A stretch of DNA of 64,000 nt from the NCBI RefSeq assembly GCF_002221595.1, contig NZ_NHMP01000004.1, positions 124,001 through 188,000 of the forward strand. The letters are read 5' to 3'. This document shows positions 57,455 to 64,000 of the stretch, one piece after another. The position numbers and the translations under genes are program-made. Under the pieces are notes generated by a model. That model worked only from the letters and a program-made list of their open reading frames with translations, made no database searches and had not been told where the DNA came from. Within the stretch, counting starts at the first letter, position 1; the number at the start of each line of letters is the position of its first letter. This stretch comes from Turicimonas muris (lineage in GTDB: Bacteria; Pseudomonadota; Gammaproteobacteria; Burkholderiales; Burkholderiaceae_F).

Positions 57455-58428
57455 TATGTTAACTCCAGTCCCTTCCAAGGAGTACCTGTTCTGGATGCAA
57501 AGCGAAGAATTGAACTTCGAGCTCTGGGATTGATTTCTAACTCTTCTTTTGTAGGCACGACTTTCTTGCCTTTGCTGAACAGAGGCTGAGGGAGCTGCTC
57601 TGCACGCAGCGGCAATCTAGGATCAATTCCTTTGTCAGGATTTGCGCACATATCAAAGAAGTGTTTAACAATGCGATCTTCCAAAGAATGAAAACTGATG
57701 ACTTCTAAAATTCCTTCCGGCTGCAGCAGCGAACCAGCTGCATTGAGAGCTTGTCTCAACTGTCCGAGTTCATCGTTAATAAAAATACGGATACCTTGGA
57801 AAGAACGGGTTGCAGGATGCTGATCGCGATCCTTTTTATTTCTCGGTACCACCGACGCAATCAAATCTGCTAAAGCCTTGGTTGTGGTAAAAGGCTCCTT
57901 AGTTCTTCGTTCACAAATAGCGGCAGCGATCCTAGAGGAGAATTTTTCTTCTCCGTAAAGCTTCAAGACGGAGGTTATTTCTTCAGCGGCTGCTCGATTG
58001 ATCCATTCCGCTGCGGTCATTCCGGTACTAGTATCCATGCGCATATCGAGAGGTCCGTCAAATCTGAATGAAAAACCTCTTTCTGCATCATCGATTTGAG
58101 GACTTGAGACACCGATATCTAGGAGGATGCCGTTGACAGAAGTAATACCGAGCTCGATGAGCTTCTCTTTCATTTCTGCAAAAGGAGCATAAATGATCCG
58201 GAAACGAGGATCCGATATCTCTTCGGCGGCTTTGACCGCTGCCTCATCTCTGTCAAACGCATACAGCTTCCCCTTTGGAGAGAGTTTTTCAAGAATCAGT
58301 CTTGAGTGTCCTCCTCTTCCGAAAGTGCCGTCTACGTATATGCCTGAAGGATCTCTAACCAGAATGTCAGGAACCTCTTTAGCCAGCACAGGAATGTGTT
58401 TGAAATTCTTTGCGATGTCCAAAGCCAA
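57454..58428 (-). CDS. rsmH: 16S rRNA (cytosine-1402-N4)-methyltransferase
   Basis: 324 residues. HIPVLAKEVPDIL, DGTFGRGGHSRLIL (SAM site) and GILLDIGVSSPQIDDAERGFSF define RsmH/MraW. It modifies the ribosomal P-site region. It follows mraZ and precedes ftsL. Confidence 0.96.
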   Translation of the reverse strand: MALDIAKNFKHIPVLAKEVPDILVRDPSGIYVDGTFGRGGHSRLILEKLSPKGKLYAFDRDEAAVKAAEEISDPRFRIIYAPFAEMKEKLIELGITSVNGILLDIGVSSPQIDDAERGFSFRFDGPLDMRMDTSTGMTAAEWINRAAAEEITSVLKLYGEEKFSSRIAAAICERRTKEPFTTTKALADLIASVVPRNKKDRDQHPATRSFQGIRIFINDELGQLRQALNAAGSLLQPEGILEVISFHSLEDRIVKHFFDMCANPDKGIDPRLPLRAEQLPQPLFSKGKKVVPTKEELEINPRARSSILRFASRTGTPWKGLELT

Positions 58429-58431
58429 TCC

Positions 58432-58863
58432 TTAAAAATTAAATGCAGCTGCTATTTCGGACAGATTCTCTGACTTTGCTTGTTCTTCGCTCTCTTCCAA
58501 CTTCTGGGCATCCCATAGTTCGAAATGCTGACCTAAACCGACTAAAACAACCTCTTTACGGTTTAAGCTGCAGCTGCTTCGGATCTCCTGCGGAATCAGC
58601 AGACGACCGTTAGCATCCTTCTCAACATCTATAGCTGAACCCATAACAATTCTTTGGAATGCGCGGGCAGCAAAAGGAAGGGCCATTAACTCTTCTTTCT
58701 TTTTCTGCCACACAGGACGAGGATAAAGAAGTGCGCATCCATCAGGGTGTCTTGTAAAAGTAAGTTGTCCGGAGCACAACTCCTCCAGGGCCTTGCGAAA
58801 CCTCGCAGGCACTGAGAACCTCCCTTTGGAATCGAGAGTAATGTGAGGAGAGCCTTGGAACAA
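58432..58863 (-). CDS. mraZ: Transcriptional regulator MraZ
   Basis: 143 residues with two AbrB-like SpoVT domains (GRFSVPARFRKAL and GRLLIPQEIRSS). MraZ binds GTGG/TGGG repeats in its own promoter and represses the dcw cluster. It is first in the dcw operon, with three such repeats about 45 bases upstream. Confidence 0.95.
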   Translation of the reverse strand: MFQGSPHITLDSKGRFSVPARFRKALEELCSGQLTFTRHPDGCALLYPRPVWQKKKEELMALPFAARAFQRIVMGSAIDVEKDANGRLLIPQEIRSSCSLNRKEVVLVGLGQHFELWDAQKLEESEEQAKSENLSEIAAAFNF

Positions 58864-58908
58864 TTTTTATTTCCGAAACATTAATACACCGTGGAACTCT
58901 AATTTTAT

Positions 58909-58940
58909 CCACTTTTTAGCCACTTTTTCCCACTTTTTAG
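58909..58940 (-). promoter_or_regulatory. MraZ-binding repeats upstream of the dcw cluster
   Basis: Read on the minus strand, three GTGG units occur at regular spacing: AAAGTGGG, AAAGTGGC, AAAGTGGA, each about 10-11 bases apart with A-rich spacers. This is the three-repeat layout known for MraZ operators. The mraZ start codon is at 58863. Confidence 0.65.
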
Positions 58941-59095
58941 CGCTCGGCCCTATCGGTAGGACACTAATATAGATTCATAGATAAAACTTTGTTCCCAAAA
59001 TGATTTTTCTTTGGCGTAAAAAAATTGTTTTTTCCACTTGTTGAACTTTGTTTTCAAAAAACGAAACAAAACGTGAAGAGGAGGCAGGAAAAGAA

Positions 59096-59390
59096 GGAAA
59101 AGTTTGCCGTAAGCCGGATTCTGTCCGCAATAAATTGCGCGATGATCATTCATCTAGAATATAAGTCGCCTTATATTTCGAGCCACCTACCCACAGTCTC
59201 GCCGGACAGGGTCAATAACTGTCTATTTGGTGTTGCTCCGCGTAGAGATTGCCCGTTTCAACCGGACTTAACCGGCTCGTCTCTGTTGCTCTAATCCTCG
59301 CCTCACGGCGGAGAGGTGTTACCTCCTACGCTGTCCTATGGAGTCCGGACTTTCCTCAGGGCTGAGCCCTACGATCATCCGGCAAACTTC
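59096..59390 (-). ncRNA. rnpB: RNase P RNA
   Basis: Minus-strand reading gives the universal RNase P core: GAGGAAAGTCCGGACTCC with CATAGGACAG (P4/CR-I), CAACAGAGA, CCAAATAGACAG, and the 3' part with AGATGAATGA then GACAGAATCCGGCTTA (CR-V). P1 pairs AAGTTTGCCG (5' end, about 59389) with CGGCAAACTT (3' end, about 59100). The RNA is only about 295 bases, against 350-400 in most proteobacteria; the specificity domain between CAACAGAGA and CCAAATAG is only about 60 bases. Confidence 0.93.
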
Positions 59391-59397
59391 GGGTATT

Positions 59398-59426
59398 ACT
59401 TTAGTTGCTTTTTACAAAAATTTCAA
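59398..59426 (-). promoter_or_regulatory. Sigma-70-like promoter of rnpB
   Basis: On the minus strand, TTGAAA (59426-59421) and TAAAGT (59403-59398) are separated by 17 bases and lie seven bases before the 5' end of the RNase P RNA. Confidence 0.6.
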
Positions 59427-59597
59427 ATAGCTGATATCAAGTAATTACTCACTTCAAAATCTGCGGATACATTTTCATTTGCTTTTAACAAGTTATTGAC
59501 GATCTAGATACACGGTCTGCTGCCCATTTAAAAAAATCGTTCTAAATCGCAATAGAATTAAATCGTAGAAAAATCTTATAAATTTGTTGGAAATCAA

Positions 59598-60746
59598 GTG
59601 AAAACAAAAACAAAGGCTCTTCTTGCACTTCTACCTCTTGTTGCGTTTCCTTCGATTGCTTCTAGTTCGGGATGGGATTCTTTTTGGTCGGCAATCGGTG
59701 AGACGCTTCCGGCGTCTGTCAGCGACAGTGATGAAGGTTATTTTTCTAAAACCTGGGACGGTTTAAAAACCATTATGCGTGATGGAAACACAGGCCTCTT
59801 AGTGCCTGCTTATACCATTCATCCGGCGTGGGACTATCCAAACAGACGTCAGGAAAACGGCTACACATGGGGCGGAGGCATCTCCAGCAACTACATTGAT
59901 GCACGCGGCAACCGCCGAATTCTTTATGCGATGGCTTTTTCCGATTCACACAATATTATTGAGCCTTTCATGGGCTACGCCTGGTTGGCTAGATGGAAGC
60001 TCGGCGCAAGTCCTCTACATCTGGAGACGGGATACACCCTCGGTTTAACAGCTCGTGCTGATTACCGATGGGTCCCGATTCCTGCTCCACTGCCTCTGCT
60101 CGGGGTCGGAACCGATAACTTAACTTTCTACGGAACTTATGTTCCCGGGGCCAACATTTTCTTTTTCTTCGGCAACTTAGTTTTTTCCGACAAGAGCTTC
60201 AGCAATTCCGAGCTTCCTGAAGAATCTAGATTCAATAACAGAGTCATGCTTTACGGAGGGGGCGGTTGGCAGAAAACCGATATGAACGGACTCGGAGGAG
60301 CGAGCGTATCCTCGAATCCCGCTTGGACAGCTGGTGCTCGTGTATTTTTAACCAAAAACTGGGCGATTGACGCCAATGTCATCCAAAGCAAACATAACCT
60401 TAAATATTTCGGTCAAAAAATAGGTTCTTACAAATTGACCGGATACTCTTTGGCACTTCAATATCATTTCTTAGCCTCCAAAGACGTTTCTTTGTATGCC
60501 GGCATCGGTGCAGGATTCTTCAGACTGAACAATTTACAGCAGAACCCCGGCTGGCACTCGAGAAAGAACGCCTTCTCTCCGGTTATTCAGATTGGGGCAA
60601 CCTTTGCATTGACCAAACATATTCAATTAACCGGAGGTTTGGATATGGCATTTCCGCGATACAAAGGAAGAAACCCCTACGGGGAAACATACTCTTTGAG
60701 ACCTTCTCCGGCTACGTTCAAGGCTGCGATCGGCATTACATTTTAA
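59598..60746 (+). CDS. PagP-like lipid A palmitoyltransferase fused to a second outer-membrane barrel
   Basis: 382 residues starting with GTG; signal peptide to about residue 22 (IASSS). Residues about 50-197 match PagP, the outer-membrane enzyme that moves palmitate from phospholipid to lipid A: YTIHPAWDY, WGGGISSNYIDARGN, LYAMAFSDSHNIIEPFMGYAW, TAGxTAR-like GLTARADYRWVPIP and FYGTYVPG. The catalytic His and Asp-Ser pair correspond to H75, D116 and S117. Residues 210-382 look like a separate eight-strand barrel (RVMLYGGGGWQ, WTAGARVFLTKNW, YSLALQYHF, VIQIGATFALT) ending in Phe. PagP alone is about 160-190 residues, so the fusion is unusual. A terminator follows. Confidence 0.78.
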   Translation: MKTKTKALLALLPLVAFPSIASSSGWDSFWSAIGETLPASVSDSDEGYFSKTWDGLKTIMRDGNTGLLVPAYTIHPAWDYPNRRQENGYTWGGGISSNYIDARGNRRILYAMAFSDSHNIIEPFMGYAWLARWKLGASPLHLETGYTLGLTARADYRWVPIPAPLPLLGVGTDNLTFYGTYVPGANIFFFFGNLVFSDKSFSNSELPEESRFNNRVMLYGGGGWQKTDMNGLGGASVSSNPAWTAGARVFLTKNWAIDANVIQSKHNLKYFGQKIGSYKLTGYSLALQYHFLASKDVSLYAGIGAGFFRLNNLQQNPGWHSRKNAFSPVIQIGATFALTKHIQLTGGLDMAFPRYKGRNPYGETYSLRPSPATFKAAIGITF

Positions 60747-60775
60747 GGTTTGAATTAAGTTTTCGGATTAGTATA

Positions 60776-60803
60776 GCGTCCTTACTAGGACGCTTATTTT
60801 ATT
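60776..60803 (+). terminator. Rho-independent terminator after the PagP fusion gene
   Basis: GCGTCC (60776-60781) pairs with GGACGC (60788-60793) and is followed by TTATTTTATT. Confidence 0.75.
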
Positions 60804-60816
60804 AATCGGAGTCAAC

Positions 60817-62109
60817 ATGGATCGCAATGAAGCTCTTTTTGACAGAGCCCAAGAATCAATTCCCGGAGGCGTGAACTCTCCTGTCCGTGCATTTAAGTCA
60901 GTTGGCGGAGTTCCTCCTTTTATCAAAAAAGCTTTAGGCCCTCATCTATATGATGAAGAAGGCAAAAAATATATCGACTACGTTGGCTCCTGGGGTCCGA
61001 TGATTCTCGGCCACAACAATCCTGCAGTCATTCAAACCGTCAAGGAGGCCGTTGACAACGGTTTGAGCTTCGGTGCTCCGACTCAAGGAGAAGTGTTAAT
61101 CGCTGAAGAAATCAAGAAGATTATTCCTTCCATTGATGAAGTTCGCTTGGTTTCCTCCGGCACAGAAGCCGGCATGAGCGCCATCCGCTTAGCCAGGGGC
61201 TACACCGGACGCAACAAGATTATTAAGTTTGAAGGGTGCTATCACGGTCACAGCGATGCTCTTTTGGTCAAAGCCGGCTCAGGCTTACTAACTTTCGGCA
61301 CACCGAGTTCTGCCGGTGTCCCGGCCGACGTGACTAAAGACACCATTGTTTTGGAATACAACAATTGCGACATGCTTGAAGAAACCTTCGAAAAAGAAGG
61401 TGAACAAATCGCCTGCGTTATCGTAGAAGCCATCGCAGGCAACATGAACATGGTTCCTGCTACTCGCGAGTTCATCACCAAGATGCGCGAACTGACAGCA
61501 AAACACGGCACCGTGATGATTGTTGACGAAGTGATGACAGGCTTCCGAGTCGCTTTGCACGGAGCTCAATCCTTATACGGCGTTACTCCTGATCTGACTA
61601 TGTTCGGCAAAGTCATCGGCGGCGGCATGCCTGTTGCAGCATTCGGCGGCAAGAAAGAAATCATGGACTGCATTGCTCCGCTTGGTCCGGTTTACCAGGC
61701 CGGCACACTCTCCGGCAACCCGGTTGCCGTTGCCTGCGGTCTTGCTACATTGAAGGCCATTCAAGAACCGGGCTTCTACGACAGACTGTCCATTCAAACC
61801 GCCAAACTCATCAGCGGTTTGGTTCAAATTGCCAAAGAAGAAGGCGTTGCTTTCTCCGGACAATGCACCGGCGGTATGTTTGGCATTTACTTCCGCCCGA
61901 CTTGTCCTGCCAGCTTCAAAGAAGTTATGGAATGCGACACCGAAAAATTCAAGACTTTCTTCCATGCCATGCTTGATAACGGTGTTTACCTTGCTCCAAG
62001 TACTTTCGAGGCCGGTTTTGTTTCCATCACTCATGACGATTCTGTCTTGAACAAGACTTTTGAAGCTGCACGAAAGGCTTTTAAAGAAGTAAGAAAGGTT
62101 CACGGATGA
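60817..62109 (+). CDS. hemL: Glutamate-1-semialdehyde 2,1-aminomutase
   Basis: PLP enzyme of tetrapyrrole synthesis from glutamate, 430 residues. [15 protein letters not shown] at the start, [21 protein letters not shown] (phosphate site), [10 protein letters not shown], and [13 protein letters not shown] with the PLP lysine are intact. So the organism makes heme as well as scavenging it. The stop TGA overlaps the next start (ATGA). Confidence 0.96.
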   Translation: MDRNEALFDRAQESIPGGVNSPVRAFKSVGGVPPFIKKALGPHLYDEEGKKYIDYVGSWGPMILGHNNPAVIQTVKEAVDNGLSFGAPTQGEVLIAEEIKKIIPSIDEVRLVSSGTEAGMSAIRLARGYTGRNKIIKFEGCYHGHSDALLVKAGSGLLTFGTPSSAGVPADVTKDTIVLEYNNCDMLEETFEKEGEQIACVIVEAIAGNMNMVPATREFITKMRELTAKHGTVMIVDEVMTGFRVALHGAQSLYGVTPDLTMFGKVIGGGMPVAAFGGKKEIMDCIAPLGPVYQAGTLSGNPVAVACGLATLKAIQEPGFYDRLSIQTAKLISGLVQIAKEEGVAFSGQCTGGMFGIYFRPTCPASFKEVMECDTEKFKTFFHAMLDNGVYLAPSTFEAGFVSITHDDSVLNKTFEAARKAFKEVRKVHG

Positions 62110-64000
62110 TGGAAAGTTCTCTGCTTTTTCGCATATTCTTTATTTTTATTTTTCTTTTTGGCATTCAGATTCAGGCCGCTCCTTGGGCGCCAAAAACCAA
62201 AAGTAATTTCGTAAAAGCAGAGCTTATCTCTTCTATGGCCGAAGCCACGCCCGGCTCGACCATCGAAGTCGGCCTGAAACTAACTCACGATCCTCATTGG
62301 CATACTTATTGGAGAGCCACCGGCGACAGCGGGCTTCCCACCGAGATCCAATGGACGCTCCCAGATGGGTGGAAAGCCGGCGACATTCAGTGGCCCATTC
62401 CCAAAGTATTTAAACTCGGGACGCTTATCAATTATGGTTATGATGGCGAAATCCTTCTTCCCGTAAAGATCACTATCCCCGCCAACCAACCTCTTGATTC
62501 CTCAGCTTCATTGAAAGCGGAGGTTTCTTGGCTCATGTGTGCGGAACAATGCGTTCCAGGCAGAGCCTCTCTTTCTTTAGATATTAAAGTCGGGCCAAAG
62601 CCTGTTTCCTCTGCCGCCTATGGCATCTTCCAAGAAACACTTAGGAATGTTCCTTCCGATAGCATCCCCGTTACGGCAAAAATTGACCATACAAAGAAAC
62701 TTATCGAGTTGTCTTTTCCTGATAGGGGAGCATTAGAAAACGTCTACATCTTTGCCCAAACTGCAGATTCCATCTCTTATGGAGCACCGCAAGAGGTTGT
62801 ACCAACGGCCAATGGTTTTTCCGTTTTCCTTCATGCTACCGAATTCATTAATACAGGCGACACCTTCGAGGGATTAATTTTGGTCAACGACGGTAAGGAA
62901 TCCCAAGGTGGCTGGGCTAAAAATTTCAGTGTACCGTTAAAAGAAGCCTCCTTGACGATTCCGGTTAAGTCAGAACAGCTTAATTTGTCTCAAAGCTCAT
63001 TACTGGTTTCTGCCTTCTTTGCCTTCCTCGGGGGCTTAATTCTGAATTTAATGCCTTGTGTCTTCCCGGTTCTTTCTTTGAAGATAATCGGCATTGTAGA
63101 AAACCGAGGTACGAAGAACTTGTTACCCCACGGTTTCGGATTCTTAACGGGCATTTTGCTCACAATGCTTGCCCTGTCCAGCCTGCTTATTGCGGTTAAG
63201 TCCACCGGTGCAATGATCGGCTGGGGCTTCCAGCTTCAGTCTCCTTTCTTTGTCTGCGCATTAGCCGCCTTATTTATTGCTCTCTCGGCCAACCTTCTAG
63301 GATTTTTTGAATTTAGCTTTACTCCAGGAGTTCTCGAAGTTGGTGCAGCGAAAAAACGTTCCCCTTTTCTAGAGAGCTTCCTCACCGGGGTTCTTGCGGT
63401 TTTTGTTGCCTCCCCTTGCACTGCTCCTTTCATGGGAGCTGCATTAGGCTATGCGTTAAGCGCCTCTTATATTGAAACTTTATTCATCTTCTTAGCCTTA
63501 GGTTTAGGCATGGCTCTTCCCTGGTCCTTACTCACCGTTTTCCCGTGCCTTACACGTTGGCTTCCTAAGCCCGGGCAATGGATGAACACACTCAAAAAGT
63601 GGATGGCTTTGCCTATGGGCTTGACAGCCCTCTGGCTTCTTTGGGTTTTATCTCAACAAATCAGCATTCTTGCGTTTTCCTGCATTTTTGCCGGCTTTCT
63701 CTTGTGCTGTGCTGCACTTTATTTTTACGGAAAGTTTCAATTTGGCAAGCTTTCGGCTAAATCAGTTGCCGCTGTTCTTGCTGCCGCAACATTATTTTTA
63801 GTAGGAGGAGGCTTAACGCTCTCAGCCATCTCTCCAGTTCCAGAAACTCACCAAAGAACTGACAGTTGGTCCCCGCAAAAGGTAGACGATGCCCTCAAAC
63901 AAGGGAAACGAGTATTTGTGGACTTCACGGCATCTTGGTGCTTGACATGTCAGGCAAACAAATTAGCCGTTCTGCGCACCTCCGAAGTCCAAAAAGCTTT
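62106..64000 (+). CDS. DsbD/ScsB-like thiol:disulfide reductase (partial, cut by window end)
   Basis: Starts at ATG 62106 (or the adjacent ATG 62109), overlapping hemL, and stays open to the end of the window (over 630 codons). N-terminal signal (ending QAAPW), a periplasmic DsbD-alpha-like domain with two cysteines ([10 protein letters not shown]), a central eight-helix electron-transfer domain ([13 protein letters not shown] and [15 protein letters not shown] carry its two cysteines), and the beginning of the C-terminal thioredoxin domain ([14 protein letters not shown]). This is the domain order of the ScsB/DsbD family, which moves reducing power from cytoplasmic thioredoxin to periplasmic thiols. 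A likely client is cytochrome c maturation or an Scs-type isomerase. Confidence 0.85.
   Translation, partial: MMESSLLFRIFFIFIFLFGIQIQAAPWAPKTKSNFVKAELISSMAEATPGSTIEVGLKLTHDPHWHTYWRATGDSGLPTEIQWTLPDGWKAGDIQWPIPKVFKLGTLINYGYDGEILLPVKITIPANQPLDSSASLKAEVSWLMCAEQCVPGRASLSLDIKVGPKPVSSAAYGIFQETLRNVPSDSIPVTAKIDHTKKLIELSFPDRGALENVYIFAQTADSISYGAPQEVVPTANGFSVFLHATEFINTGDTFEGLILVNDGKESQGGWAKNFSVPLKEASLTIPVKSEQLNLSQSSLLVSAFFAFLGGLILNLMPCVFPVLSLKIIGIVENRGTKNLLPHGFGFLTGILLTMLALSSLLIAVKSTGAMIGWGFQLQSPFFVCALAALFIALSANLLGFFEFSFTPGVLEVGAAKKRSPFLESFLTGVLAVFVASPCTAPFMGAALGYALSASYIETLFIFLALGLGMALPWSLLTVFPCLTRWLPKPGQWMNTLKKWMALPMGLTALWLLWVLSQQISILAFSCIFAGFLLCCAALYFYGKFQFGKLSAKSVAAVLAAATLFLVGGGLTLSAISPVPETHQRTDSWSPQKVDDALKQGKRVFVDFTASWCLTCQANKLAVLRTSEVQKA

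Noticed and set aside
58950-59153. 67-codon minus-strand frame upstream of mraZ
   Set aside because: Overlaps the RNase P RNA 3' end and lacks coding character; treated as intergenic.
1-64000. CRISPR array or tRNA genes
   Set aside because: No regularly spaced repeats and no cloverleaf with TTCGANTC-type arm was found by reading; a tRNA scan would settle it.

Overview
The window looks like a chromosome segment of a gut-type betaproteobacterium of the Sutterellaceae (Parasutterella/Sutterella-like). The call rests on the protein style and content: a meso-DAP, LPS-bearing Gram-negative cell, the betaproteobacterial order coaE-zapD-yacG-mutT-ATPase-argJ-secA, a full dcw cluster, moderate GC (estimated by eye), a tetraheme cytochrome plus Tat-exported flavoprotein pair, several fumarate-linked enzymes, and anaerobe-type oxygen defence (rubrerythrin, ferredoxin-flavodoxin). 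No tRNA, rRNA or CRISPR array was seen.

Layout. 1-4.1 kb is an accessory patch: two decayed direct copies of a HigBA-like toxin-antitoxin module flank a frameshifted autotransporter, followed by a TnpB/IS605-type right-end hairpin remnant and a small ORF behind a structured leader. 4.1-9.2 kb carries a DUF486 membrane protein, fumC, a cation/proton antiporter and a two-gene ABC-2 exporter. 9.3-18.7 kb is a Fur-box-controlled iron/heme island, all on the plus strand: HutW-like radical SAM enzyme (with one in-frame TGA), TonB-dependent receptor, a complete ECF transporter (S, T and fused A-A'), HutX, flavodoxin, ExbB, ExbD and TonB. 18.7-25.6 kb is anaerobic respiration and dicarboxylate metabolism: tetraheme cytochrome plus flavoprotein reductase, a LysR regulator, DcuC and an argininosuccinate-lyase-like enzyme. 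25.8-28.4 kb has an RloB-like Toprim protein, rubrerythrin and an EFR1-type flavodoxin/ferredoxin.

28.6-36.2 kb is conserved housekeeping (coaE, zapD, yacG, mutT, a DUF815 ATPase, argJ, secA, a DciA-like protein). 36.3-40.1 kb is a catabolic insert (GntR regulator, adenylosuccinate-lyase-like enzyme, DASS dicarboxylate permease) between secA and lpxC. 40.2-58.9 kb is the complete dcw operon on the minus strand, from mraZ down to ftsZ and lpxC, with three MraZ-type repeats upstream. 59.1-59.4 kb holds the RNase P RNA gene, unusually short. 59.6-64 kb contains a PagP palmitoyltransferase fused to a second beta-barrel, hemL, and a DsbD/ScsB-like thiol reductase cut by the window end.

The most interesting items are (i) the self-contained heme/iron island that pairs HutW/HutX with an ECF transporter instead of a periplasmic binding protein and BtuCD-type permease, including the TGA at a probable cysteine position of HutW followed by a SECIS-like hairpin; (ii) the PagP double-barrel fusion; (iii) a flavocytochrome-type reductase that lacks the fumarate-binding residues; (iv) two parallel modules, each a fumarate-releasing lyase plus a C4-dicarboxylate carrier plus a regulator; and (v) a reduced specificity domain in the RNase P RNA.
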